DNA from: Pseudomonas fluorescens
GTDB lineage: Bacteria > Pseudomonadota > Gammaproteobacteria > Pseudomonadales > Pseudomonadaceae
DNA length: 64,000 nucleotides
Assembly (NCBI RefSeq): GCF_000968015.1
Contig: NZ_LACH01000007.1
Span: 1 to 64,000, forward strand
Direction: 5' to 3'
Both the position numbers and the translations under genes were made by a program. The notes under the pieces were generated by a model. The model had not been told where the DNA came from. It saw nothing but the letters and a program-made list of their open reading frames with translations, and did not search any database. Of this stretch, positions 9,492 through 17,839 are shown piece by piece. Position 1 is the first letter of the stretch, and every line of letters starts with the position of its first letter.

Positions 9492-9798
9492 GACGCTCCC
9501 TTCCTCTTTCTCTAAGTGTTTTCAATGAACTGCCGCCTCGTCCGGGGACGTGGTGGCATCACTGATCTCAAGCCATGACAGGCAGCAATAACCGAGAGCC
9601 CACGCACGAACTGGTCAGATCCCGACGGTATGAGCCTCGGGTCTGGCAGTAAATGAGTAGAGTCCTAAAGACTCGTAGGAAATGGCAACGCGTCCGACGC
9701 CGCTGCTGTAATACTCAGCGGAATTGGATGTAGGTGGTTTCCTACTTTCTCGGCAGATAAAGCAACGGCGACGCCAAAAGCGTCGCCGTTGCAAAACC
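9492..9798. other. 307-base gap between two binding-protein genes
   Basis: No gene is seen. The gap holds the terminator of the upstream binding-protein gene (see 9762-9792), a separated inverted repeat GTAGGAAA/TTTCCTAC (9675-9682 and 9738-9745) and a small hairpin GAGTC-CTAAA-GACTC near 9660. It probably also contains a promoter for the 7890-9491 gene, but no convincing -35/-10 pair stood out. Confidence 0.5.
9762..9792 (-). terminator. Terminator of the third binding-protein gene
   Basis: A perfect 13-bp stem (GCAACGGCGACGC / GCGTCGCCGTTGC) with a 5-base loop lies just 3' of the minus-strand gene ending at 9799. It is followed on that strand by TTTATC. Confidence 0.75.
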
Positions 9799-11424
9799 TT
9801 ATTTGCTGACGCTGACGCCGTAGAAGGAGTTCAAGCCAAACGGGCTGATCTTGAAGTCCTGCACGTTGTCGCGCATGGGTTGGAACACCGTCGAGTGAGC
9901 GATAGGTGTCATTGGAACGGCATCTTTGAGGACGTGTTGCGCCTGCTTGTACAGTTCGGTGCGCTTGGACTGATCGGTCGTGCGCTTGGCTTCTTTCACG
10001 ATGCCGTCAAACGTCTTGTCGCACCACTTGGAGAAGTTGTTGCCTTGCAGCGAGTCGCAGCCGAACAGCACGTTCAGCCAGTTGTCCGGGTCACCGTTGT
10101 CGCCGCTCCAGCCAATCAGCATCGCGCCGTTTTCGCCGCCTTTGGAGCGCTTGATGTACTCGCCCCACTCGTAGGTCACGATCTTGGCTTTGATACCGAC
10201 CTTGGCCCAGTCGGACTGCAGCATTTCAGCCATCAGCTTGGCGTTCGGGTTGTAAGGACGCTGCACCGGCATCGCCCAGAGGTTGATCTCGGTGCCTTCC
10301 TTGACGCCGGCTTCCTTGAGCAGCTCTTTGGCTTTCTCAGGGTTGTACGGCGCATCCTTGATGGTGGTGTCGTAGGACCACTGGGTTGGCGGCATGGCGT
10401 TGACGGCCAGCTGACCTGCGCCCTGGTAAACGGAGTCAATGATCTGTTGCTTGTTGACGGCCATGTCCAGCGCTTGACGCACTTTCAGTTGGGCCATCGG
10501 GTTCGGCTGATCGCTGCCCTTGATCTTGTCCATCACGTTGTAGGCGATGTAACCCAGGTTGAAGCCAGCCTGGTTAGGCACTTTCAGAGTCTTGTCTTCT
10601 TGCAGCGCCTTCAGGTCGGCCGGACGTGGGAACAGAGTGATCTGGCACTCGTTCTTCTTCAGCTTCTGGATACGCACCGACGGGTCGGTGGTGATGGCGA
10701 AGATCAGGTTGTCGATCTTGACGTCGTCAGGCTTCCAGTAGTCCTTGTTCCCGGTGTAGCGGATGTTGGAGTCTTTCTGGTAGCTCTTGAACACGAACGG
10801 ACCAGTGCCGACCGGCTTCTGGTTGATGTCGGCGGCTTTGCCTTCTTTCAGCAGCTGGGCGGCGTACTCGGCGGACTGGATGGAAGCGAAACTCATGGCC
10901 ATGTTCTGGATGAACGCGGCGTCGACTTCTTTCAGGGTGAACTTGACAGTTTTGTCGTCGACTTTATCGATCTTGGTGATGTTGGTGTCCATCCCCATGT
11001 CGGTGAAGTACGGGAATTCGGTTGGGTACGCCTTACGGAACGGATCATCCTTGTTAATCATGCGATTAAAGGTGAACAGCACGTCGTCGGCGTTGAACTC
11101 ACGAGTCGGCTTGAAGTACGGGGTGGTGTGAAACTTGACGCCTTCACGCAGGTGGAAGGTGTAAGTCAGGCCATCATCGGAGATGTCCCATTTGGTCGCC
11201 AGACCAGGAATGACAGCGGTGCCGCCACGTTCGAACTGGGTCAAACGGTTGAACATGGTTTCAGCAGAGGCGTCGAAGTCGGTTCCGGTGGTGTACTGAC
11301 CTGGATCAAAACCGGCCGGGCTCCCTTCGGAGCAGAACACCAGGTTAGTCGCTGCTTGGGCGAATGGTGCGCTAGCTAACAAGCTTGCGCCGACTAAAAA
11401 CGGAATGACCGCGTGTTTAAGCAT
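9799..11424 (-). CDS. Periplasmic peptide-binding protein, DppA family (third copy)
   Basis: This 541-residue receptor starts MLKHAVIPFLVGASLLASAPFAQAA, a clear signal peptide, followed by the family motif VFCSEGSPAGFDPGQYTTG. The reading frame is open upstream to 11631, but only the ATG at 11424 begins a signal peptide and has GAGG just upstream. It is the first gene of the minus-strand peptide locus and is followed by its own terminator. Its high similarity to the 7890-9491 protein suggests gene duplication within the locus. Confidence 0.88.
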   Translation of the reverse strand: MLKHAVIPFLVGASLLASAPFAQAATNLVFCSEGSPAGFDPGQYTTGTDFDASAETMFNRLTQFERGGTAVIPGLATKWDISDDGLTYTFHLREGVKFHTTPYFKPTREFNADDVLFTFNRMINKDDPFRKAYPTEFPYFTDMGMDTNITKIDKVDDKTVKFTLKEVDAAFIQNMAMSFASIQSAEYAAQLLKEGKAADINQKPVGTGPFVFKSYQKDSNIRYTGNKDYWKPDDVKIDNLIFAITTDPSVRIQKLKKNECQITLFPRPADLKALQEDKTLKVPNQAGFNLGYIAYNVMDKIKGSDQPNPMAQLKVRQALDMAVNKQQIIDSVYQGAGQLAVNAMPPTQWSYDTTIKDAPYNPEKAKELLKEAGVKEGTEINLWAMPVQRPYNPNAKLMAEMLQSDWAKVGIKAKIVTYEWGEYIKRSKGGENGAMLIGWSGDNGDPDNWLNVLFGCDSLQGNNFSKWCDKTFDGIVKEAKRTTDQSKRTELYKQAQHVLKDAVPMTPIAHSTVFQPMRDNVQDFKISPFGLNSFYGVSVSK

Positions 11425-11999
11425 GGTGGCCTCATGATTTGTTGTCATTTTTGGAATTAGAGGACGACCTCGTGAGTCGTGCCTGCGGATACTTATGCAG
11501 GGGCCATACCCATTGCAAGATCCTGAGCGACCACAGGTGTTAAACAGTGGCACGAACGTACCTTGATGTCGCATATGTATAAATTCAGGCGCATTTGACC
11601 GTTTGCGCAGGTTTTTTTCAGTGCATGTCACGCACCTGCGCGGGGCGATCTGGCTGTTTTGTGCACTCGATTGGAGCGCGGTGTTACTTATTTATACCCA
11701 TCACTGAGGGGTGTGAATGGGGAGGGCGGGCCTGAATGAGATTGAGTTCTGGTTTGGTGGCCAGGTGTTTGTTGTTTAAAGGGTTGTTGTGTCTGCGGGG
11801 GCAGATTGTTCCGTTACTGTTTGTCAGTGGACATCTGTGGGGGATGCCTGGCTTTGGGATTTGGTGGGGGCTGCGTGGGCGTGTTGGTAGTACCGGGGGT
11901 GCAACCTTTGCTGCTTGCGGGTCCGACTTGGCTTTGCGCAGGCAATAAAAAAACGGCGATCACTTCAGTGATCGCCGTTTCTGTGCACGGGTTATCGAA
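11425..11999. other. 575-base gap, no supported gene
   Basis: This gap separates the minus-strand binding-protein gene from the 3' end of the SIMPL gene. The part next to 11424 must carry the promoter of the peptide locus. I saw no convincing sigma-54 (-24/-12) or sigma-70 pair. The stretch about 11700-11940 is unusually rich in G and T on the plus strand. It contains short plus-strand ORFs, which I do not accept as genes. Confidence 0.5.
11953..11981 (-). terminator. Terminator of the SIMPL-domain gene
   Basis: A stem of AACGGCGATCACT with AGTGATCGCCGTT is followed on the minus strand by a run of seven T. It lies about 20 bases past the stop of the gene ending at 12000. This is a classic intrinsic terminator. 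Confidence 0.88.
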
Positions 12000-12716
12000 T
12001 CAAGGCATCAACACTTCAATCGACCCATCCGCCGTCATGCTCACCTGACTCGTACCAGCCTCAACTTCCGGCGTCACCGGCGCACCGTCCATGCTCGCCG
12101 CTTTCATCATCATCGGCGCGCGCATGTACGGTTGTGGGTAACCGTTGCTGTTCAAGTTCAGGTTAACGATTTTGTACCCCTTGCCGCCTAACGCATCGGT
12201 AGCCAATTGCGCTCGGGCTTTAAAGGCGGTGACAGCGTCTTTGAGCAGCGCATCTTCGCTGGCCTTGCGGGTTGGCGTCGCAATGGCGAAGTCCATGCCG
12301 CCCATTTTCAGGTCGGTGAGCAGTTCGCCGGTCAACTTCGACAGTGCGGCGAAGTCAGAGCTTTCCAGGCGTAGTTCGGCGCGTTCGCGCCAGCCGGTGA
12401 TTTTCTGGCCCTTGGTGTCGTAGATCGGGTAGCTGTTGCGGCTGCCCTGGCGCAGGGTGACTTCCTTGACCTGTTTGGCCTGGGCCAGCGCTTTGTTCAT
12501 GGTGGTGCTGACGTCGGCGGCGAGTTTGGCCGGGTCGGTGTTTTGTTCTTCGGTGTAGAGGGTCACGATCATCAGGTCGCGGGCGACTTCCTGACTGACT
12601 TCGGCGCGCAGGGCGATCTGGTTGTAATGAAGTTCGTCGGCAGCCAGGGCCGGGAGGCTGGCGACGGTGCCAACGCTAAGGGCAAGAAGGGCGGCGCTGC
12701 GGCGGAAACTGTGCAT
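12000..12716 (-). CDS. Periplasmic SIMPL-domain (DUF541) protein
   Basis: This 238-residue protein has a signal peptide (MHSFRRSAALLALSVGTVASLPALA) and a DUF541/SIMPL fold. Typical stretches are LRAEVSQEVARDLMIVTLYTEEQ near the start of the mature protein, ATPTRKASEDALLKDAVTAFKARAQ in the middle and NLNLNSNGYPQPYMRAPMM later. SIMPL proteins are secreted or outer-membrane-linked and are poorly understood (the E. coli YggE type is linked to oxidative stress). It is monocistronic with its own terminator. The neighbouring redox sensor RoxS is suggestive only. Confidence 0.85.
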   Translation of the reverse strand: MHSFRRSAALLALSVGTVASLPALAADELHYNQIALRAEVSQEVARDLMIVTLYTEEQNTDPAKLAADVSTTMNKALAQAKQVKEVTLRQGSRNSYPIYDTKGQKITGWRERAELRLESSDFAALSKLTGELLTDLKMGGMDFAIATPTRKASEDALLKDAVTAFKARAQLATDALGGKGYKIVNLNLNSNGYPQPYMRAPMMMKAASMDGAPVTPEVEAGTSQVSMTADGSIEVLMP

Positions 12717-13097
12717 GAAAAGCTCCTTGGGCGGTGCGCAGGGGTATGGGGCCGAGCCTGCGTGAAACCATCAGACTCTAGCTTTTATGATCCGGTTCGC
12801 ACAGTTACAACTTCTATACAGATCGATCACAGGTGACCCTGTGGCGAGGGGATTTAGCGGAACGCCGCACCGCCCCGTTCGGCTGCGAAGCAGTCGTAAA
12901 TATCTCCCTGAAGTAGGCAGGCAGGATTCGGTTGTAAATTTTGGGGCGGCTTCGCCACCCAACGGGGATAAATCCCCTCACCACATAGGCCTTCAAGCCA
13001 CTCACGACCTGTGGCCGTTTGCCGCACTTTTGCCTGCCAGCCCCCGTGCTTGGTTATACTCCGTGCGATCCGCCTGGAGCGCTCATCAGGAGAGCTC
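12717..13097. other. 381-base gap with a palindromic repeat
   Basis: This is the divergent intergenic region between the SIMPL gene and roxS. Most of it is filled by the inverted-repeat element at 12840-12985. The rest should contain both promoters. The roxS ribosome site AGGAGAG is at 13088-13094. No additional gene is supported. Confidence 0.6.
12840..12985. repeat. 146-bp palindromic repeat element
   Basis: Perfect 17-base terminal inverted repeats (TGTGGCGAGGGGATTTA and its complement, at 12840-12856 and 12969-12985) bracket a partly palindromic centre (CCCCGTTCGGCTGCGAAGC against GGCTTCGCCACCCAACGGGG). The ends resemble a common dispersed Pseudomonas repeat that differs from the TGTGGGAGCGAG type. 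Confidence 0.7.
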
Positions 13098-14360
13098 ATG
13101 CTCGCCCCCGTTCAAATCACTTCCGCAACTCGCCAGAATCTCTGGCGGCTGACGTTCATCCGCACATTGGTGTTGGCCGCTCAGGCCGGTTCCGTGGGAC
13201 TTGCCTACTGGCTCGACTTGCTGCCGCTGCCCTGGTTCCAACTGGCCGCGACCCTCGGTTGCTCGATGCTGCTGTGCACGTTCACGGCAATTCGCTTGCG
13301 CACCTCATGGCCGGTTACCGAACTCGAATACGCCGTGCAACTGGCTTGCGACCTGTTTATCCACAGTGCCTTGCTGTATTTCTCCGGCGGCTCGACCAAC
13401 CCTTTCGTCTCTTATTACCTGGTACCGCTGACCATCGCCGCCGTGACCTTGCCGTGGCGTTATTCGGTGATTCTGTCCGGTATCGCGTTGACGATGTATA
13501 CCCTGCTGCTGGCGCGCTTCTATCCGCTGCAAACTTTCCCGATCGCTCGGGAAAACCTGCAGGTTTACGGGATGTGGCTGAGTTTCGCCCTGGCTGCGGC
13601 GGTCATCACTTTCTTCGCCGCACGCATGGCCGAAGAGTTGCGCCGTCAGGAAGAACTGCGCGCCATCCGTCGTGAAGAGGGCCTGCGCGATCAGCAGTTG
13701 CTGGCCGTCGCCACCCAGGCCGCCGGTGCTGCCCATGAACTGGGCACGCCGCTGGCGACCATGAGCGTGTTGCTCAAGGAAATGCGTCAGGACCATCACG
13801 ACCCGATGTTGCAGGACGACCTGAGCGTGCTGCAGGATCAGGTCAAACTCTGCAAGGAAACCTTGCAGCAACTGGTGCGCGCCGCCGAGGCCAATCGTCG
13901 ATTGGCAGTGGAGATGCAGGACGTCACTGACTGGCTCGACGAAGCGCTGAACCGCTGGCACCTGATGCGCCCGGAAGCCAGTTACCGCTTCCAGCGCCTG
14001 GGCCAAGGCACCGTGCCGCGTATGGCGCCGCCGCCGGACCTGACCCAGGCCCTGCTGAATTTGCTCAACAACGCCGCCGACGCTTGCCCCGAAGGGTTGC
14101 AAGTGACGCTGGACTGGAATGCCGAGGATTTGACCATCAGCATCCGCGACCACGGCGCCGGTGTGCCGCTGGCCATCGCCGAGCAGATCGGCAAACCGTT
14201 TTTTACCACCAAGGGCAAAGGTTTCGGCCTGGGCCTGTTTTTGAGCAAGGCCAGCGTGACACGCGCCGGCGGCTCAGTGAAACTCTACAGTCATGAGGAA
14301 GGCGGCACGCTCACCGAGCTGCGCCTGCCCCGTGTCGCCCGAGGAGACGAACATGAGTGA
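13098..14360 (+). CDS. roxS: Redox-sensing histidine kinase RoxS (RegB/PrrB family)
   Basis: This 420-residue inner-membrane sensor kinase has about six transmembrane segments in the first 175 residues. The RegB quinone-binding heptad GGSTNPF is at 97-103. The H-box AAHELGTPLA places the phosphorylated His at 213. Cys252 in KLCKETLQ lies 39 residues after it, close to the redox-active Cys265 of RegB (40 after His225). N, G1 and G2 boxes follow (LLNLLNNAADAC, DHGAGVP, TKGKGFGLGLFLSK). RoxS senses quinone and respiratory state and controls terminal oxidases such as the cyanide-insensitive oxidase. The start at 13098 has AGGAGAG upstream. It overlaps roxR by 8 bases. Confidence 0.92.
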   Translation: MLAPVQITSATRQNLWRLTFIRTLVLAAQAGSVGLAYWLDLLPLPWFQLAATLGCSMLLCTFTAIRLRTSWPVTELEYAVQLACDLFIHSALLYFSGGSTNPFVSYYLVPLTIAAVTLPWRYSVILSGIALTMYTLLLARFYPLQTFPIARENLQVYGMWLSFALAAAVITFFAARMAEELRRQEELRAIRREEGLRDQQLLAVATQAAGAAHELGTPLATMSVLLKEMRQDHHDPMLQDDLSVLQDQVKLCKETLQQLVRAAEANRRLAVEMQDVTDWLDEALNRWHLMRPEASYRFQRLGQGTVPRMAPPPDLTQALLNLLNNAADACPEGLQVTLDWNAEDLTISIRDHGAGVPLAIAEQIGKPFFTTKGKGFGLGLFLSKASVTRAGGSVKLYSHEEGGTLTELRLPRVARGDEHE

Positions 14361-14919
14361 CGAGATCCAAGTCGAAGGCGAAGGCGAAGAACTGCCGCAT
14401 TTGTTGCTGGTAGACGACGACGCAACTTTTACCCGGGTGATGGCCCGTGCCATGGCCCGCCGCGGCTTTCGCGTCAGCACCGCCGGTTCTGCCGAAGAAG
14501 GCCTGACCATCGCTCAGGCCGATCTGCCGGACTACGCCGCGCTGGACCTGAAAATGGACGGCGATTCCGGCCTGGTGCTGTTGCCCAAGCTGCTTGAGCT
14601 GGACCCGGAAATGCGCGTGGTGATCCTCACCGGTTACTCGAGCATCGCCACCGCCGTCGAGGCGATCAAGCGTGGCGCCTGCAATTACCTGTGCAAACCG
14701 GCGGACGCCGATGACGTACTGGCCGCGTTGCTCTCCGAGCACGCCGACCTCGACACGCTGGTGCCGGAAAACCCGATGTCGGTGGATCGCCTGCAGTGGG
14801 AACACATCCAGCGCGTGCTGACCGAGCACGAAGGCAACATCTCCGCCACTGCCCGCGCCCTGGGCATGCACCGCCGCACGCTGCAGCGCAAACTGCAGAA
14901 GCGTCCCGTTCGTCGCTGA
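14353..14919 (+). CDS. roxR: Response regulator RoxR (RegA/PrrA family)
   Basis: This 188-residue partner of RoxS has a receiver domain (residues about 15-125) with acidic residues in LVDDDATF, phospho-acceptor Asp65 in ALDLKMDG and conserved Lys in LCKPADAD. A short linker leads to a Fis-type helix-turn-helix (NISATARALGMHRRTLQRKL), as in RegA. The ATG lies within the 3' end of roxS with GAGGAG upstream, so the two are translationally coupled. It is expected to activate respiratory genes when phosphorylated. Confidence 0.92.
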   Translation: MSDEIQVEGEGEELPHLLLVDDDATFTRVMARAMARRGFRVSTAGSAEEGLTIAQADLPDYAALDLKMDGDSGLVLLPKLLELDPEMRVVILTGYSSIATAVEAIKRGACNYLCKPADADDVLAALLSEHADLDTLVPENPMSVDRLQWEHIQRVLTEHEGNISATARALGMHRRTLQRKLQKRPVRR

Positions 14920-14960
14920 ACCGGCGCTGAACGAATGCGGGCCGCTCCTCGCGACAAACC

Positions 14961-14984
14961 GAACCGATCATCTATGATCGGTTC
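14961..14984 (+). terminator. Hairpin after roxR
   Basis: GAACCGATCA-TCTA-TGATCGGTTC is a perfect 10-bp stem followed by GTGTGTGTTCTTTTCTTT. It lies between roxR and the ABC exporter gene. It is probably a weak terminator or read-through attenuator, since the next start codon is only about 30 bases on. Confidence 0.5.
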
Positions 14985-15016
14985 GTGTGTGTTCTTTTCT
15001 TTATCGAGCCTTATCC

Positions 15017-16744
15017 ATGAATCAGAACGCTGAATATTCCGCGGTCAACGATGCTGTGCGCGGGCAGTTTTTTCGCAAAGTCTGGGCGATGACCACGCCT
15101 TACTGGCGCAGCGAAGAGAAGGGCAAGGCCTGGACGTTGCTGATCGCTGTGATCGCGCTGTCGCTGTTCAGCGTGGCGATTTCGGTGTGGGTCAACAGTT
15201 GGTACAAGGACTTCTACAACGCCCTGCAGAAAAAGGACGAAGCGGCCTTTTGGCAGTTGATCCTGTATTTCTGCGGCATTGCGGCGGTGGCCATTCTCGG
15301 CGCGGTGTATCGGCTCTACCTGACGCAGATGCTGACCATCCGCTGGCGGGCCTGGCTTACCGAGAAGCACTTCGCCCGCTGGCTCGACAACAAGAATTAC
15401 TACCAGCTGGAGCAGGGCGGTTACACCGATAACCCGGACCAGCGGATTTCCGAAGACCTCAATAAATTCACCACCAATACGCTGGGCCTGGGGCTCGGGT
15501 TGATTCGCAACATCGTCAGCCTCGTCTCGTTCTCGATCATTCTGTGGGGTGTGTCCGGCAGTATCGAAGTGTTTGGTTTCACCATTCCCGGCTACATGTT
15601 CTGGTGCGCGCTGGTTTACGCGGCGGTTGCCAGTTGGCTGACGCATTTGATCGGCCGTCGGCTGATCGGCCTCAACAACAACCAGCAACGCTTCGAAGCC
15701 GACCTGCGTTTCTCCATGGTGCGGGTTCGCGAGAATGCCGAAAGCATTGCGCTGTACAACGGCGAGCCTAATGAGAATCGCCGCTTGAGCAGCCGTTTCG
15801 GGATGGTCTGGCACAACTTCTGGGACATCATGAAAGTGTCCAAGCGCCTGACCTTTTTTACTTCTGGCTATGAGCAGATCGCCGTCATCTTCCCGTTCAT
15901 GGTCGCCTCGCCGCGTTACTTCGCTGGCAAGATCGAGCTGGGTGAGCTGATGCAAATCAACTCGGCGTTCGCTAACGTCCAGGACAACTTCAGTTGGTTC
16001 ATCACGGCGTACCAGGACCTTGCCGAATGGCGCGCCACCTGTGATCGTCTGCTGAGTTTCCGTCAGGCCATGACCGATAACGAAGAGCGTGCGCCGGCGA
16101 TTGATGTGCAAAACCATGGCTCGGCGTTGAAGGTGCATAACCTTGGCCTTGATCTGGCCGACGGTCGTCACCTGCTGAGCAACGCCGACATGACCGTGGA
16201 GGAGGGTGAGCGCGTCATGCTCAGCGGTCGTTCCGGCAGTGGTAAATCCACGTTGTTTCGAGCGATGGGGCACCTTTGGCCGGCTGGCCACGGCAGTATT
16301 CGTCTGCCGACGGGGCGTTATCTGTTCCTGCCGCAAAAACCGTATCTGCCGATTGGCAGCCTGCGTGAAGCGCTGAGTTATCCACAGTCTGGCGATACGT
16401 ATCCGCACGAGCGTTATGTGCATGTGCTGGAAGCTTGTCGTTTGCCGCATCTGGTGTCGCGTCTAGATGAAGCGAATCACTGGCAGCGCATGTTGTCGCC
16501 GGGTGAGCAGCAGCGTCTGGCCTTTGCCCGTGCGCTGCTGTATGCACCGCAATGGCTGTACATGGACGAGGCGACCTCGGCGATGGACGAAGAGGACGAG
16601 GCGTCGCTGTATCAGACCTTGATCGATGAGATTCCGGGATTGAGCATTGTCAGCGTCGGGCATCGCAGCAGCCTGAAGCGCTTCCATCCACGGCATGTGC
16701 GTATTGAGAATGGTCATCTGGTGGACCAGACCGTGACAGCCTGA
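15017..16744 (+). CDS. Fused ABC transporter (permease plus ATPase), YddA/SbmA-like family
   Basis: This 575-residue protein joins an N-terminal ABC_membrane_2 domain (SbmA/BacA type, residues about 30-330, with SVWVNSWYKDFYNALQKKD) to a C-terminal nucleotide-binding domain. The ATPase has Walker [14 protein letters not shown], signature LSPGEQQRLAFARAL and Walker B WLYMDEATSAMDE. Related proteins are E. coli YddA and ABCD-type half transporters; the substrate is unknown for most. The ATG at 15017 (MNQNAEYSAVND) is preferred to the upstream in-frame start at 14987, which falls inside the hairpin region. Confidence 0.85.
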   Translation: MNQNAEYSAVNDAVRGQFFRKVWAMTTPYWRSEEKGKAWTLLIAVIALSLFSVAISVWVNSWYKDFYNALQKKDEAAFWQLILYFCGIAAVAILGAVYRLYLTQMLTIRWRAWLTEKHFARWLDNKNYYQLEQGGYTDNPDQRISEDLNKFTTNTLGLGLGLIRNIVSLVSFSIILWGVSGSIEVFGFTIPGYMFWCALVYAAVASWLTHLIGRRLIGLNNNQQRFEADLRFSMVRVRENAESIALYNGEPNENRRLSSRFGMVWHNFWDIMKVSKRLTFFTSGYEQIAVIFPFMVASPRYFAGKIELGELMQINSAFANVQDNFSWFITAYQDLAEWRATCDRLLSFRQAMTDNEERAPAIDVQNHGSALKVHNLGLDLADGRHLLSNADMTVEEGERVMLSGRSGSGKSTLFRAMGHLWPAGHGSIRLPTGRYLFLPQKPYLPIGSLREALSYPQSGDTYPHERYVHVLEACRLPHLVSRLDEANHWQRMLSPGEQQRLAFARALLYAPQWLYMDEATSAMDEEDEASLYQTLIDEIPGLSIVSVGHRSSLKRFHPRHVRIENGHLVDQTVTA

Positions 16745-16757
16745 GCCACACCGCCAT

Positions 16758-16859
16758 TGTAGGAGCTGTCGAGTGAAGCGAGGCTGCGATCTTTTGATCT
16801 TGTTTTTAATAATCAAAAGTCAAAAGATCGCAGCCTCGTTTCACTCGACAGCTCCTACA
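16758..16859. repeat. Inverted-repeat element, GTCGAGTGAA family
   Basis: Arms of about 40 bases (beginning TGTAGGAGCTGTCGAGTGAA, ending TTCACTCGACAGCTCCTACA) flank a short AT-rich centre. The same family recurs at 49136-49231. It lies between the ABC exporter and the GntR-type regulator. Confidence 0.85.
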
Positions 16860-16891
16860 GGGTTTCGATTTGATCCCACGGTTCACGGGTG

Positions 16892-16901
16892 ATCGTACAA
16901 C
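16892..16901 (-). promoter_or_regulatory. Candidate half-operator upstream of the GntR-type regulator
   Basis: The 10-mer GTTGTACGAT is present here on the minus strand, about 55 bases before the regulator start and just upstream of a possible -10 (TATGAT, 16912-16917). The identical 10-mer forms half of the palindrome over the kdgD promoter at 19530-19539. This suggests autoregulation, but it is an inference from a shared word. Confidence 0.4.
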
Positions 16902-16954
16902 CGCGTTGAGCTATGATGCGGTTTCAGCCGCAACTTTCGAGAAAGACGTTCACC

Positions 16955-17704
16955 ATGGAAAACCCGAACGACGCACCACGCCTCCCTCGCAAGCGCCGCA
17001 GCCTCGCTCAGGAACTGGTGACGGTGCTGTCCGAGCAGATCCGCGACGGTCACCTCAAGCGTGGCGACAAGTTGCCCACCGAGTCGGCGATCATGGATGC
17101 CCATGGCGTCAGCCGCACCGTGGTGCGCGAAGCGATTTCCCGTTTGCAGGCGGCAGGCCAGGTTGAAACCCGCCACGGCATCGGCACCTTCGTGCTCGAC
17201 ACCCCAAGCCCGAGCGGTTTCCGTATCGACCCGGCGACCGTGGTCACGCTGCGTGACGTGCTGGCGATTCTGGAACTGCGCATCAGCCTTGAAGTGGAAT
17301 CCGCCGGCCTTGCCGCGCAACGTCGCAGCCCTGAGCAGCTGGCGTTGATGCGAGCTGCGCTGGATGCATTGAATGAAAGTGTTTCCCATGCCAGCGATGC
17401 GGTGGCGTCCGACTTCCAGTTCCACCTGCAAATCGCCCTGGCGACGGGCAACCGCTATTTCACCGACATCATGACCCACCTGGGCACCAGCATCATTCCG
17501 CGTACGCGCCTCAACTCCGCGCGTCTGGCCCATGACGACCAACAGCACTACATGAATCGCCTGAGCCGTGAGCACGAAGAGATTTACGATGCGATTGCGC
17601 GTCAGGATTCGGATGCCGCGCGGGCGGCGATGCGGTTGCACCTGACGAACAGCCGCGAGCGGCTGCGTCATGCGCATGAAGAGGCAGAGGCGCAGCGGGT
17701 GTAG
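16955..17704 (+). CDS. FadR/FCD-family GntR transcriptional regulator, probable galactarate operon regulator
   Basis: This 249-residue protein has a winged HTH (residues about 15-80: SLAQELVTVLSEQIRDGHLK, PTESAIMDAHGVSRTVVREA) and a C-terminal all-helical FCD ligand domain. FCD metal-ligand-like residues appear in DFQFHLQIALATGNRYF and LSREHEEIYDAI. FCD regulators of sugar-acid pathways normally repress and are released by a pathway acid. The galactarate genes lie 1.9 kb downstream, and a 10-bp word is shared between the two promoters. The start at 16955 is favoured because it begins the family-like N-terminus. The ribosome site is weak (GAAAG). Confidence 0.85.
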   Translation: MENPNDAPRLPRKRRSLAQELVTVLSEQIRDGHLKRGDKLPTESAIMDAHGVSRTVVREAISRLQAAGQVETRHGIGTFVLDTPSPSGFRIDPATVVTLRDVLAILELRISLEVESAGLAAQRRSPEQLALMRAALDALNESVSHASDAVASDFQFHLQIALATGNRYFTDIMTHLGTSIIPRTRLNSARLAHDDQQHYMNRLSREHEEIYDAIARQDSDAARAAMRLHLTNSRERLRHAHEEAEAQRV

Positions 17705-17739
17705 GTTTCCAGGCTGGAGGATTTGTTCCTGACAGATAG

Positions 17740-17834
17740 CCATCGCGAGCAGGCTCGCTCCCACAGGGTTTGTGTCGATCACAATAATGCGATTACACAT
17801 AGATCAAATGTAGGAGCGAGCCTGCTCGCGATGG
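17740..17834. repeat. REP pair (inverted)
   Basis: CATCGCGAGCAGGCTCGCTC... at 17740-17765 faces its complement at 17809-17834 (26-base arms with one mismatch). It lies between the 3' ends of the convergent regulator and SOS-cassette genes. Confidence 0.88.
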
Positions 17835-17839
17835 GGCCA

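Noticed and set aside
11425..11700. Possible sigma-54 promoter for the peptide locus
   Set aside because: TGGC...TGCA-like words were seen near 11651-11664, but the GG-GC spacing is 9 rather than 10 and the orientation is away from the gene.
11736..11948. 70-codon plus-strand ORF in the receptor-SIMPL gap
   Set aside because: No clear ribosome site, no recognisable domain, unusual G/T-rich codons, and it ends at the terminator of the opposite-strand gene.
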